Shown: positions 33,174-45,333, counted from the stretch's first letter. The stretch: 64,000 nt of DNA from Ascaphus truei (GCA_036426205.1 CM071571.1:113180316-113244315); one strand, 5' to 3'. Notes: generated from the letters alone by a model not told the origin. Translations and numbers: made by a program.

Positions 33174-33948
33174 TGTGACATAGTCCCAGAGTTAGGCAGC
33201 TTTCTGCCCCATTTTTAGAGCAGAAAGTGCAGGAAATAGTTACAAATGACCGTCCACAGCTTCCCATTAACTCAGGCAGCTGGATGGAAAATCCAGACCA
33301 CAGATTACCATGGCTCTAGTTCCCCTCAACTGCTTTCTAATCAATGCACAGGTATTTAGAGCAGAGAGAGAGAGGTTTTGCATTTCTCTCTCTCTCCTTG
33401 GAGCCTGGGGGCGGGGGTGTCTGCTCCCCTGCATCCAGTATCGGGGTTGACGGCCCCTCCACGTATCACAGTACCAGAGGATTGGCCTGGACTCCACGAA
33501 CAGATAAGACAAAACAAATGGTTACTGCTGTTGCTAAAAGGACTGTACTGTATCTTGTGACCCTAAATGAAGAGAGCATTGTTTGAAGCTGGGGAACCAG
33601 TTTAGTTGGCCAGCAGCTGTTAGAGAGACTGATTCTGATTGTGTGTTAGATCCCTGAAAGGGATAGGATTTTGCTATATGATTTTGGTTTTATTCTTGAA
33701 ATAACAGTGTGGGAAATATGGTAACACTGAAATATGTGAACTGCTGAATGAAAGTATCTGAGTACCTCTAACCTACACTGTTAAAGCTGCAGTACCTTAC
33801 TTGGAATGAAAATAAAGCGGCAGAAGCTGAGTTAAGCAGCATTAATACTTGCATGATCCTGTTTGTGTATAATTAACCCTAGAAGACTGTGTGGCGGGAA
33901 GAACCCAGACAAGACGTCAGCACTATAAAAAGAGGGGCGTTTGGCACA
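33174..33948 (+). repeat. 3' LTR of the 29.5-33.9 kb element
   Basis: Begins TGTGACATAGTCCC right after the polypurine tract and ends GGCACA at a TA microsatellite. Confidence 0.88.
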
Positions 33949-34180
33949 ATATATATATGAGGATTATATATATATATATATATATAAGATATATATATAT
34001 ATAGATATAATATATATATCTATATATAATATATATACAGTACATACAACACAGGGCTTGACAAATTATCCAAAAAGCTACTCGACGCAACAAAAAACCT
34101 ATTCGCCCCTAGCCCCGCCCCCACTTTGAAAAAAAATATGGGACAAATGCCAATAAGAATGTGTGTGTGTGGGGTGTGTT

Positions 34181-34214
<34 letters not shown>

Positions 34215-34318
34215 GTGTGTGTGTGTGTGCTGTGTGTGGGTGTTGTATATATGTATAATATGTATATATATGTATATATGTATGGTATATATGTATATAG
34301 TATATATATATGATATAG

Positions 34319-34355
<37 letters not shown>

Positions 34356-34380
34356 TATATGATATATATATATTACTCAG
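33949..34380. repeat. TA and GT microsatellites bracketing a duplicated ~120-bp segment
   Basis: A TA-rich tract 33949-34036, GT-rich 34160-34240 and TA-rich 34245-34378. The unique segment 34038-34159 (GGCTTGACAAATTATCCAAA) lies in between. Confidence 0.9.
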
Positions 34381-34500
34381 TACATACATACACAGGGCTT
34401 GACAAATTATCCAAAAAGCTACTCGACGAACCAAAAAATCTATTCGCCCCTAGCCCCGCCCCCACTTTGAAAAAAAATATGGGACAAATGCCTAATAAGA
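34379..34500. repeat. Second copy of the ~120-bp segment 34038-34159
   Basis: Both copies run from CAGTACATAC through CTATTCGCCCCTAGCCCCGC to GGGACAAATGCC with few differences. This is a local direct duplication with simple repeats between the copies. An assembly slip in the microsatellite is possible. Confidence 0.85.
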
Positions 34501-34883
34501 AATAACATTCGTTTTTGACATAAGTTTATTTATTGTAGTACATTTATTCTTTACTACAATGACTTCTTGTTACATACTGTAGTTAGGTGTGTGTGTGTGT
34601 GTCGGATGACCTCACTAATCTAGAATAAAAAGCTAGATGTGAATGACTTGTTTCCTGAACCCCTTAACCAGGATCAGGATGCCCCCGCTTCACAATTTCT
34701 AAAGCAGCAATCCTTCCTGGGATCCTACCTGATCCGCAGTTCCTCAATGTCCAGGTACACCCATTCCCACAATGTTATATATTGGATGGGAGGTGTTCCC
34801 TACCTGTCTTCTGGTTTAGGGGGCATTCCGATGTCTCCCGTGTGAAGCTTGAAAGTCAGTTCAGGGAGAAAGTAGTATAGGTT

Positions 34884-35873
34884 TGTAGCCCCCTGTAAAC
34901 AGCACAGCCTATACCTATCTTCCTCCTGCTGTGGTAAGTCCTGTTAAGATCAGGCACCAGTAATCATCATGGGTTTTCCCCCTTCATAGCCCTATCCTGA
35001 GTGGTAGACGCAGGCCTGGACTCTGCTGTAGGCGTGAGCAAGAGGGGAGGTTCTGCTGACATCACGAAGGGCGGGGCTAGCTCTATATTTAGCAGCCAAC
35101 TCCGGTGAGTAGAGTTAGAGTTGATAATGATATCGAGAGTCTGGAGTTGCCGGTTAGTTATGCCGGGAGTATGCAGTTCAGTTAATATGCCATGAGTCAA
35201 GGAATCCTGCGGATCGGTCCGAGGATTTGGAGGAGACTACGGTCTCCCCTGCGCAGAGTGCAGGAGAGAGAGGAGCGGAAAGATTCAGCGTCCTTTAATA
35301 GAGCTGATAGAATTATAGACTTGGTGGACCAATGCCCTCACCCCACTGCCAGGGGTGATGGGGAGAATCCAAGACCCACCGTGAGGCTAACCTCGGGGGT
35401 GGGCCACGGGGTATTGGAGCCCTAGCCCAGACCATCCTGCCAGAGGAGCGACTTGGAGGGAAGGAGAGGAGGAATTATCTGGGTGGAAGGCGAGTGGCGT
35501 AATAACCCATCCTGGCTATTGTGTTGCGGCTGCTGGAAGCCACTATCGTTGGGATATTGCTGCTCTTTCAATAAAAGAGACTATTTGTTATTATCAAAGA
35601 CTGTGTGTGACTTGGAAAGTACTACCCTGGGACCCAAGGGGTTCTTCTATACCGGTCCTGTCCCATATTCCTGGGAGTATAGAAGATGGAGGCGCTGCAC
35701 CACTAAGAGATCATGGAGGCTACCACCCCAGAAGCCCGGTCCTGGCTCCCTCACAACATCGCGGGAAGCTCAGGCCCTCCTGTTCCTCACAGGTACGCAC
35801 CACACCGCATGTAATCCGCATGCACCCTAGACACCACCGTAGAGTCTGGGGGAAGGTGGGAAGCAGGGTTACA
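34884..35873 (+). mobile_element. Solo LTR with 4-bp target duplication
   Basis: It begins TGTAGCCC and ends GGGTTACA, near-perfect inverted ends. It is flanked by GGTT on both sides (34880-34883 and 35874-35877). Inside are a TATA-like CTCTATATTTAG (about 35081) and a polyadenylation signal CAATAAAAGAG (about 35569), in the order expected of an LTR read on +. No internal region follows. Apparent ORFs at 35192-35918 lie within the LTR and are not genes. Confidence 0.7.
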
Positions 35874-35877
35874 GGTT

Positions 35878-36310
35878 ATTTCGGTGTAGGTATAGGGCAT
35901 CTAAGATATACAGCGTAAATAAGATATCCAGCTGTCCGGGTTTAGCTGTCAAGCTCCTCCCTGCCCTTCCCGGCCTCCCCGGTCTTTGTACAGATGACCA
36001 TTCCTTCTTATTTGAATGCAATTCATACTTTTACAAATTAACTTTGCAACTAAACTTTAAATGTTTTTCATTTTTGAGTATACCAGTCAAAATAACTTCT
36101 TTGTCTTTTGCCACAGAAATTGTATTTGTGATGGTGCTGTTTTTAATTAAAAATCAAAACACAATTTTCAGTGACAAAACGCAAAGAAATTTCACTTAGA
36201 ATGTGCGTGTGCGGCACATACCCCTGTTTTAACTATTTGCACTTCTATATTTATACTAAGTGGGAATTCCTCGTGATAGCGAGTCGGTGCGCGACAGCGA
36301 GTCGATGCGC
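35878..36310. other. Unique-looking intron
   Basis: No coding signal. A short direct repeat of GCGAGTCG(G/A)TGCGCGAC lies at about 36280-36312, next to the start of the LINE. Confidence 0.4.
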
Positions 36311-39115
36311 GACTGGCTGACACCTATATATATTATCCTATGTATTCTATATTAAATTCTATTTTATCAATCCCACATACGCGGCAAACTGTTCAACTAT
36401 TCAACAGCGGTTCAACAAACGGTTCTGGGCTTGCTGGGGTTGGCTTTGCGCTAAGTGGAAAAGCAGCTAAAGCAGTAATCGCCTGGAAACTGGCAAATGC
36501 CAAACTGGCTTATCTTTGTGTAAAAAGCCATCCTATTAACCTATCAATAATATCAGTCTATGCGCCTACCAATGCTAATGACAGGAAACAATAGATTAAT
36601 TCTACCACCAGCTGGAGGACGAAATCTCACTAATCCCTAGGAAAGATTTCCTAATCATAGCTGGAGATTTTAATGCCCAAGTTGGTGGTAATAAGAAGCA
36701 AGGCAAAATAACAGGTTGCTTTACCCCACATACGAACACATGTGAAAATGGGGAACACCATCTCGAGCTGACAAGTTACCACTGCCTTATGCTCACAAAC
36801 ACGTTCTTTTGTCACAAAAACGCCGTCTCCAAACGTTGGTCAGTCCAGACGAAACAATTAGAAACCAAATTGACTACATATTAATCAAACAAAAATGGAA
36901 CAAATCAATTAGTGATTGTAGGTCCTTTTGGGGACTTGATCTGGTGCGAGAATTCACCTTAATTTCCAAAACAGGACAAAGAAACCAATTAAAAGACGCC
37001 CCAACATTATTAGTCTTCAAAATCCAACAACAAGAGACCAATTTCAAGAATCGCTTAGGGATAAAACACCAACTGCCCAAAAACCCAATTCAGTAGATGA
37101 AGCATGGTCTCTCCTCCGACAAAAAATGCAAGATAGTCAGTCAATGTATTCCACCATGCGAACAACAGAAAAAGGACTAGATTTCACATGATACTATCCA
37201 GCTTTCTCAAAGACGGAAAACAGCACTTGCTACCCAGCTCGCCCGTGAAAAAAAAAGGAATGCCAGTGTGAGGCTTATTACAATTGTATATCCGCTGAAC
37301 TTGAAACTGCTCAACAACACTGTGATTATAGAAAATTATTCAGACTGGCAAAAATTATGGCTGGCAAATATTCAAACCCTGTCAGCCAATGCAGCAGTGA
37401 CAAAAACGGACATAAAATTACAGACTTGGAAGCTAGATTAGATAGGTGATGCAAGCATTGCAGGTGACAGGTGACATTGAAAATCTGAATATGCATACTC
37501 ATGGGCCATACAACATTTGCAACACCCCTCCAACCAGAATCGAAATCGCTGCAGTCATCAATAAACTTAAGAACAACAAAGCCCCAGAGGATGATGGTCT
37601 GTGTGCTGAATTCTTCAAAGCTGGTGGAGTTCATGTTATTGGCGCTAAGAAAGATGTTCTCTCACTTATTTGGGAAAAAGAACGAATCTCAAAAGAATGG
37701 GAATATGCTGCTGCTGCCCCTACACAAAAAAGGAACAAGAAGTGATTGCAATAATTACTGCGGAATCTCCTTGATCAACCTGGCGTGTAAGATACTGGAA
37801 GCCATAATACTAAATCGCATAAAAGACGGTGAAAAAAGACAAAAAAAGAACACGTGAAAATCAGGCCAGTTTTAGAGCACGAAGAGGATGTAGTGGCCAA
37901 ATTAGTGCCTTTTGACAGGTATTAGAGCTGCGACAAGAGTTCAGGCAACCAACTTACATAGCCTTCCTAGACTTTACTGTCGCCTTTGATAGCGTTCATA
38001 GAGAAAGCTTGTGGAACTTACTAAGACTGGATGGAATATCTAAGAAATTATGTAGCATAATTTCAGCCATTTACCTCTGCACATCCTGCAAAATAGAAGC
38101 CTACGATGAGGAAAGTCACGAATTTACAATGAATTCCGGAGTTAGCCAAGGGGGCATTTTGTCACCAACTTTTATTCAACATTGGAATCGATGCCGTCCT
38201 GACAAAAGCATTGGATAATCCGCCAGGAGGTTTGATCGTTTATCCAAATAACTTTGTACTGACTGATTTAACATTTGCTGACAACATTGCTCTGATCGCA
38301 GACTCCTTGGACTCGTTACAGGGCATTGTGAAACGAGTGACAAACAAGGCCCGTAAACTAGGCCTAGTTTTGAGCAGTAGTAAATCCAAACTTTTAATGT
38401 GCTGCAACCACCTTGTTGACCCAACGATTCACATTCAAAATGAGCCCATCGAGACTGTAGATCACTTTACCTACCTTGGAAGCAATATTACCGGAAATGG
38501 AGACATCTCATCAGAAATAAACGCTAGAATATAAAAAGCTACAATTGCATGGGGCTCCTTAAGAAACTTTGGGCCAGTAAAGTCATATGCTTAAAGACAA
38601 ATGTCCGCATTTACAAAGCTGTTATTCTACCAACTTTATTATACGTTTGTGAAACCTGGCCGGTAAAGGTGACACACCAACATAAACAAGACTTATTCCA
38701 AAATCGGTGCCTGCGCTGACTAAGAAAAACCAAATATACTGGTAGGGCGTCCAATGCTGAAATTCGACGAAAATGCAACGTTTCCGAAAATGTGTCGGAC
38801 ATTATAGAACATAGACGGTGGCGTTGGTTAGGCCACACATTGCGGATGCCGACACATAGAATTCCAAAAATAACCCTAATTGCTGAACCTAATCCGACAT
38901 GGAAACGACCGAAGGGTGGCATAAGGCTTACAACATTGAGATAGTTTAAGCGAAAATCTGAGGACCTGTTTATGCGCCCCTTTCAAACTTAGCCAAAGAA
39001 CATTTAATGAAGACTGGTTATAGCACCCAACAACTCTAGCCCAAGACTGCAAACAATGGAGAGAAATTTCCATTGAAGTCGCCTATACCCACCCTGGGTG
39101 AAGAAGCGGAAAAAA
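36310..39115 (+). mobile_element. RTE-like LINE, decayed
   Basis: AP-endonuclease pieces: SIISVYAPTNANDRKQ (about 36550) and FLIIAGDFNAQVGG (36650), then NQIDYILIKQKW (36870). Reverse-transcriptase pieces: INKLKNNKAPEDDGLCAEFF (37560), FTVAFDS-like (about 37975), SGVSQGGILSPT (38140) and FADNIALIADS (38271). FTYLGSNITGNGDISSEINA (38465) and RRWRWLGHTLRMPTHRIPK (38815) mark the C-terminal region typical of RTE and related LINEs. Many stops and frameshifts. The catalytic FADD reads FADN. It ends with a short A-rich tail near 39110. The exact clade is uncertain. Confidence 0.75.
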
Positions 39116-40185
39116 ATAAATCATTATATATTGCTAATTAAAATACCTGTTTGTTAATATGATATACCTGTCTATACGTCTCCTCCATGCAGCACTCTCT
39201 CAGTGTGAGACTTTCTGGCTGTATACTCCTCCCATCCAAAAATACAAACACATCAGGAGAGCCTGAGCTGGCAGGTTGCTAAGGAGGAGGAGCAGCACAC
39301 ACTAGAAGGCTAGAATTTCATTATCATTATAAGGAGGATGTGATTATGGAGCGATGGGGGAATATGTTGCCATAAAACTGACCCAGGGAAAGTGCTATGG
39401 AGAATATACTGAAAAGTGACTATTATTATTATTATTATTATTAGTAGTAGTAGTACAAAGGAAACAACTTTTATTGATTTTCATTTTAAAAAATCAGCCT
39501 AGGGCTTTTAATGAAAGCGCTCATATTATTATTGTAATAACGGCCCGGTAATATACAGTATGACGAGGGAGAAACTCTAAAAGGTATTATCCCCCTCCAT
39601 ATTTCTACAGTGTAACAAGAGGGAAACACTACAGGCTATTACTGTATCCACCTTCCCTCCGTATATAATACAGTTTTTTTTATTTTTTTTATACAAATAT
39701 TCAATGCTCTAGTGCTAACAAGCACACCCACACACATACCACCTGCCTTCCCCCCCCTTCCCCTCCCCCCCCCCTGCACACACCCACGGCTCAGAGCTGT
39801 TTTTAGGACCCGGCACTTCCTGTCTCTCTCCCACCGAAGCCGCGGCCTCTTCCTGCTAACTCCCCCTCCCTCACCCCGGGTAACCCAGGCTGGGCTGCTA
39901 TGCGAGATAAGGCTGCAAAGTGAAGGACAGCCTGGCTCAGGTGAGGTCTCGGGCCGCAGGGAGACCAGGGGGGGGTGTTGGCGGTATAGGAGCAGGAGAG
40001 AGCAGGGCCTAATGGGGTCAGCGTGTGTGGTCTGGAACAGCTGGGAGAGTTATCCCAGCTCTCCCACTCGCGGCGGCCATTTTCCACCGCTAACCCCGTT
40101 ATAATGCGGTTGCATTGTGGACCCCAAGAACCGCGTTATAACTGGGTTCAGCTATGTGTGTGTGTGTGTGTGTGTGTCAAAAAAC
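39116..40185. other. Non-coding, repeat-rich stretch
   Basis: Holds a (TTA)n/(GTA)n run (39419-39452), T-runs near 39675, a CpG-rich part (about 39780-40085) and a GT microsatellite (40156-40177). 40090-40150 (CGTTATAATGCGGTTGCATT) is related, inverted, to 29150. A 130-codon + frame at 39712-40104 looks like GC-rich background, not a gene. Confidence 0.45.
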
Positions 40186-40188
40186 TAT

Positions 40189-40662
40189 GGGCCTCATGCA
40201 GAGAGCAGCGCTAGATTAAATTGGAGAGTTCAAAAAAATTTAGCTTTATTGGAGAGTTTTTTTCTCCATATGCAGAAAGGGCATAAAACTGCCTTTCTGC
40301 ATATGGAGAGTTTCAACCAGCGCTATGAGCGCTGTTGAAACTGTTGGGGAAAAAATCGCGTTTTTTTTTTTTTTTCTTCTCCCTCTGGCCAGCCTCCTGC
40401 CAACTTTTTTTGGCGGAGGTAAATTGAGAATTTCTCTCCATGTTATTGGCGCGATCAGCCACTAGATGGCGATCGCGCCTTTCTGAATAGGGATATTTTT
40501 AGAACAGGGGAAATTTATGTTCTCGCCGGTAGCTCGGCGAGGAACAAAAAAAAAAAAAAAAATGGCGCTTTTTTAAAAACTCGCCAGTACCTGCCGTTCT
40601 ACAGGCATTTCTCTCCAATAAATGCCGCTATTCACATTACCGCTGCTCTCTGCATGAGGCCC
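40189..40662. mobile_element. Harbinger-like MITE, 22-bp perfect terminal inverted repeats
   Basis: GGGCCTCATGCAGAGAGCAG plus CG (40189-40210) is exactly mirrored at 40641-40662. The flanking triplet TAT is present on both sides. GGGC-type ends with a 3-bp duplication point to PIF/Harbinger. An internal hairpin (CTCCATATGCAGAAAGG facing CCTTTCTGCATATGGAG) follows. Non-coding, 474 bp. Confidence 0.8.
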
Positions 40663-40805
40663 TATGTTTTTAAGAAATGTGTATGTAAACACATTTTTAA
40701 ATGAGCGACCGAAAGTAAACATACAAATGCAGTTAATGAAATGTGAACATTGATATAATTTTTATTCTAATGATCTGATTCTAATGTATTATTTACTCTT
40801 TTCAG

Positions 40806-40879
40806 CCTGACTCGACTTTCACCATTAAATAGCCTTATATTGTTGGGAAAACTGGACATAAGTAGCAACTGTTTATCAG
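40806..40879 (+). CDS. LRRIQ1: LRRIQ1 exon: leucine-rich repeat
   Basis: This is a 74-bp exon with acceptor CTTTTCAG|CCTG and donor CAG|GTAAGT. It is read with one base completing the previous codon: LTRLSPLNSLILLGKLDISS, then NCLS and one spare base. The pattern LxKLDISxNCLS is a leucine-rich repeat and agrees with vertebrate LRRIQ1 as I remember it. It joins in frame to the exon at 46528 (S-D-LQSV). It does not join in frame to 6421-6571. Confidence 0.82.
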
Positions 40880-41246
40880 GTAAGTGGGGAAAAAAAAAAA
40901 AAAATTTTTACGTAAATTCTTTTTTTATAATCCACATTTTTATAACATTTAACATATACAAAACAATACAACACAACTTAAAAACAAAAACAAATCTGAG
41001 TTTTTACACTTTCACTCTGCTGTGTGCAAACAACAATACTCAGACATTGTATACGATCATATAAAGTGAGTTATACATTAGAGTACTGGATATGCAATAA
41101 CCAATTTAACTGACAGCATTAATATAATAACAAACACAAAAGAAACGATCCAAAAAACTGACATAAATAAAAAAATATTGTAATTAAACAAAAAAATTTA
41201 AAAATAGAAACTTAGGAACAAGTCAATCCCATAAATAGTAGTCTGG

Positions 41247-41247
<1 letters not shown>

Positions 41248-41320
<73 letters not shown>
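41248..41320. repeat. (TTA)n microsatellite, about 24 units; L1 3' tail
   Basis: An uninterrupted TTA/ATT run of 73 bp at the exact 3' end of the minus-strand L1, where it reads (TAA)n. Confidence 0.95.
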
Positions 41321-41523
41321 GGCAAGTGTGTCCTCTTTCACATTCTCTCACAGTGTTCTATTAGCAGTAAACTCTGACCATGGCAGCCAAAGGCATTCAA
41401 ATTGTGACCTGGTATCAGTGGTTATATTTGATAGTTGTTCCATTTTCATGACCTCCCATACTCTCGACTTCCATTGTCCCATAGTGGGTGCCTCCAACTA
41501 TTTCCAGTTGGCAGCGATGGCAT

Positions 41524-41796
41524 TTAGCATGTGTACTGTATTAATAGAGATTTCCTAATTCTGTGCCCGTTGACCCCTTCTCTGTTTAGCAGTATAATAC
41601 TCTGGTCTTTTGCGATTCTAATCTTGGTAATATTAAAAATCTGCTCTAATATCATATCCCAAAATCGCTCTATTATCTTACACTCCCACCAGATATGAAG
41701 CATTGTTCCCACCTCCTCACAACCGCTACAGCACTTATTGGAAGTTCCTGGATAGCATTCTTTCAGTTTTTGTGGTGTGTGATACCATCTGTACAT
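41524..41796 (-). pseudogene. L1 ORF2 C-terminal fragment
   Basis: MYRWYHTPQKLKECYPGTSN, then CCSGCEEVGTMLHIWWEC, is the conserved C-terminal region of L1 ORF2 with its zinc-knuckle-like cysteines and histidine. The frame continues about 50 residues to a stop. Confidence 0.85.
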
Positions 41797-44057
41797 TATC
41801 TTTATATACAGTTTCTAGAATATTTGTTGATATCGAGGAAGAGCTGGCATAACTCCACATCTGTGTCCATTCGAGTGCAAAGTTCTCCCCGCCCAGCTCT
41901 TTTTCCCAGTCTAGTACAAACACTAGATTCAATATTCATTTATAGTAATGTTCTATAGACGTACGTTATATTGTGCCCGCCTGGACCCCGCAAGGTCAGC
42001 ACTGTTTCAAAAGGGCTCAACACCCTTAATGTGTTTTTATTGGGGTTGTTTTCCATTCATATAATGTAAAATTTGTATATATTGCCATCTCTACCCTTCA
42101 TTAAATTCGAACTGGTCCTGAAAGTGCTTCAAACATCTGGTCTTACCCAAATCCATCAGATCTCCCAGACTAATCACACCCGTTTGACTCCATTTTTAAA
42201 TATTCCGGAGTCGAGCCCTGGAGGGAAATCAGGGTTCCCACATATTGGAGTTAGAGGGGATGGGGACGTGGAGATTCTCTCATCGTAAGAAATTTCGTCC
42301 CAATCCCATAGTGCTGCGCCAATAGTGGGGTGCTCGTAAAGACCTCTAGAGCGATCTGTCTTCCAAAGCCATATCTATTTCTTTGCAATAATTATTTTCA
42401 ATTTCCACCCAGAGTTTATTTTTAGTACAGTGAAACCATTCAAAAAGGGCATTTACTTTTGTAGCGAGATAATATTTGTTGAAGTTTAGTAACCCAAGTC
42501 CACCTTGTGATTTATGTCTTTGCAATGTTTTAGTATTGGGCCTTGGCCTTTTAAATTCTCAAATGAATGTATTAATTTTACTTTAAAGCGTAGTAATATA
42601 CTGCTTGGAAACTTTCACGTGGATAGTCTGGAACAAATGCTTAAGTCTCTGCTATATATTAATTATAATACAATTAATTCTACATATCCACGAGATAATA
42701 CTCTTATTCCACCTTTTTAAATCGTTTTCTATTGTTTTTGCTAATGGAGTATAATTGGCCTGGAACAGATTTTCTACTTTTGGCGTTGTGTACCTAGATA
42801 TTTTATACTCTTATTTTTACATTCGAAAGGGAAGTTTTCTTTAACTTGGGCCGCCAACCCTGTTGGAAGACTTTTATATTTAGGGCCTCTGTTTTTGTTA
42901 AATGGATTTTAAAATGAGATGCTAAACTATATCTGCCTAGAACATTCATTATATTTGGCAACAAAACCAGAGGGTTTGTTATTATCAGAACATCATCCGC
43001 ATATGATGCGATTTTATGTTCTTTCTCGCCTATTTTAACTCATGCAATATGGGGATGATTCCTTATTGATTCTGCTAAACGCTCCATTATTAGTGCAAAA
43101 ATCAACGGGGACAGAGGCATCCCTGTCTCGTACCATTAAGTATTTTAAATGAGTCCATTTACTTTGACCTTTGCCGACGGATTACTATATAATAATAGCA
43201 TGTTCTTGTTTCCTGGTAATGTACAGATTAATAAAAGCTTCAATCAGACTTAGAACTTTGCAACTAATTTTGACAGATTTATTATAAATCATTCTTCCTG
43301 GCAATGCATAGGTTATTAAGAATTTATATTAGTGTAGGGACCCTTGAGGTGTGGTCTGCCGTGCAGTGGCTCAGGGGCTGACAACAATTTGGCCAAAATG
43401 TTAAACTAAAAGACCATTTTATTTAATAGATATCAATACATGTATATTTAGGCACTGTACCGTGTATAAAGTTTCGCTGGATGTGCATTGAGCTCTGTCT
43501 GTGTTTCATGTTCGTCTCTGGTTTTAAATATATATTGCCATGCTCAGCAGCACTCCTCTGTGAAACTTATACGCTTATTTATATGTTGTGGTTATTTTGC
43601 AGGTTCAATATGAGCTTGTGGGTGTTCTATATGTCTTACACCTCCCACAATATTGCCGGTGTTTTATTCCCTACATTATTTTCTGCAAAATAGTTTTTAA
43701 AAGCATCCTCAATTACTAATACTACATTATTGTTTTTCAGTAAGGACTCGTTAAATCTCCATGTCCACTCACCTTTCTGTATAATCCCACACCCAAATCA
43801 ATTTCTAGAGTTACTGGTGCGTGGTCTGACCATGTAGTATTACCAATATTGACTTTCCGTATTTTACTCACATTAATCTAGTCTATGAAAAGATAATCTA
43901 TTCTAGAATAGCTATCATGTGGGTGTGAGTAATACATGTAATCTTTCCCTGACGGATTCAAAATTCTCCAGGCATCAACTAATGCCTGCTATTCAATATT
44001 TTATTTATACATTTTTGTCTGTTTTTTGCTCACTTTTGTATGTCCTTTGGAAGTATC

Positions 44058-44444
44058 CTACACCGGGTTTAGTGCAACATTAAAATCACCACCCACATAT
44101 AGAGCTCCTTCTCTAAACACATTAATTATTGCTAGCACTTCCTCTAAATGGTCTGCCTGCCCAACGTTTGGGGCATATATATTTGCTAAGGTAACCGTCT
44201 TCTCCTTTAACTTCCCTTTGATCATTATATATCTACCTTCTATATCTTTCTTCGTGGTGATATCCTGCAGCATCAAATTCTTGCTAAGCAGAATTCCCAC
44301 CCCATTTTTCTTATCTCTCGATGAGCTATAGAAATTTTGTACAATGTCTTTATTGATCGTTCTCGATTGTTTATCTATTTTAAAGTATGTTTCATGTATA
44401 AACATTACAGTAAGTCGTTTTTCATCTTTTTTAAATCTCTTCAA
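44058..44444 (-). pseudogene. L1 ORF2 AP-endonuclease fragment
   Basis: FIHETYFK (an altered LQET), GVGILLSKNL, LANIYAPN and YVGGDFNVALNPV mark the endonuclease domain of L1 ORF2. A stop follows GGDFNVALNPV. Confidence 0.85.
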
Positions 44445-45060
44445 GGGCCCGTCTCCTTTTTACTGTTAAGTTTAGCCCCTTTACTTTCAGAGTGCCTATC
44501 ATATGTCATGTTTTTTGTGGTGTTTGGGTTCGTAGTGATGGTTAGCAACCAACCTCAGTTTGTTTTTTACACCAACCTCTGTCTTCTTTAGTGCCACCTT
44601 ACCCTTGGACATCATCTGCCAAGTAAACTTTTGGATAATTTCTCCCTGCGACAGTTGACTTGTTTTAGAAAAGAAACAATCTAAAATACATAAAAATACA
44701 AATACACAATTAATGAAAAATTGGTATCAGCCTTTTGATCCCCCTTTTCTCGAGACCTCCCTACCTATTCTCTTGAAATGGATGGCTGGTTCTTGGTCCC
44801 CTCATACACTATATTGTTAATGCCTCTGGCCTTTTGCATAATGACCTCCTTGTCAGTTAAGTTTTGCATTTTAATGAGTGTCTCTCGGGGAATCTGATGG
44901 TCTGGGTCTAAGCGCTCTGTGTGCCCCGTCCATCTTCTAGATCCGTTCCTGTGATTAGTCAGTCACATGGGAGAATAGCTTTTGTTGGTATGGGACCAGC
45001 TTTTGGGATTCTACCGTTTCGGGTGTACCCCTAATTCTTATGTTAGGAAGTCTCCCTCTA

Positions 45061-45333
45061 TTATCCAGGTCCGCTGTATGCAGGAGCATATTTTGCATAG
45101 TCTCTTCCTGCTCCTGTACTTTGAGTTACATACTCCTGAAATGTTGAGACCATACCGGCTTCTTTTTCCAGCTCATCCACCCTGTCTCCCAAAGTAGTAA
45201 TGTCCTTTTTAATCTTGGACAGTTCGGTTTTAAGCATTAGTGTCAGGTCTGTCAGCAGCTTGTGTATATCTTCTTTTGTCGCTAAATTTGTCAGGTCTGC
45301 TTTTGTGGCATATTCTACATGGCCTTTAGTCAT
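45061..45333 (-). pseudogene. L1 ORF1 coiled-coil fragment
   Basis: LATKEDIHKLLTDLTLMLKT, then LSKIKKDITTLGDRVDELE, has regular heptads typical of L1 ORF1 and lies in the right place upstream of the endonuclease on the minus strand. Confidence 0.65.

Larger units (their letters stand above)
29467..33948 (+). mobile_element. Non-autonomous LTR retrotransposon (Gypsy-like) with coiled-coil ORFs
   Basis: Direct repeats 29467-30227 and 33174-33948 start TGTG(G)ACATAGTCCC and end CACA. A TGG-starting primer site (30229) follows the left LTR. The polypurine tract GGGGAGGGGGATA (33161-33173) abuts the right LTR, giving + orientation. Between them are gag-like coiled-coil frames but no protease, reverse transcriptase or integrase. 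It landed in a TA microsatellite, so the target duplication cannot be read. The LTRs differ largely by one-base indels. Confidence 0.85.
6572..40805 (+). other. LRRIQ1 intron(s), about 34 kb, built from nested transposable elements
   Basis: This runs between the donor at 6572 and the acceptor at 40805. Nearly all of it is repeats listed separately. It must contain at least one further LRRIQ1 exon, because the two flanking exons are out of phase if joined directly, but I could not locate one. The stretches 24219-25500, 27650-28620, 28810-29140 and 35930-36310 look like ordinary unique intron. Confidence 0.7.

Noticed and set aside
35192..35918. Possible host exons at 35192-35425 and 35453-35918
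   Set aside because: They lie within a solo LTR with TATA and polyadenylation signals and a GGTT duplication; no domain is recognisable.
39712..40104. A 130-codon + ORF in CpG-rich DNA
   Set aside because: No domain, proline/arginine-rich GC background, and no splice or promoter support.
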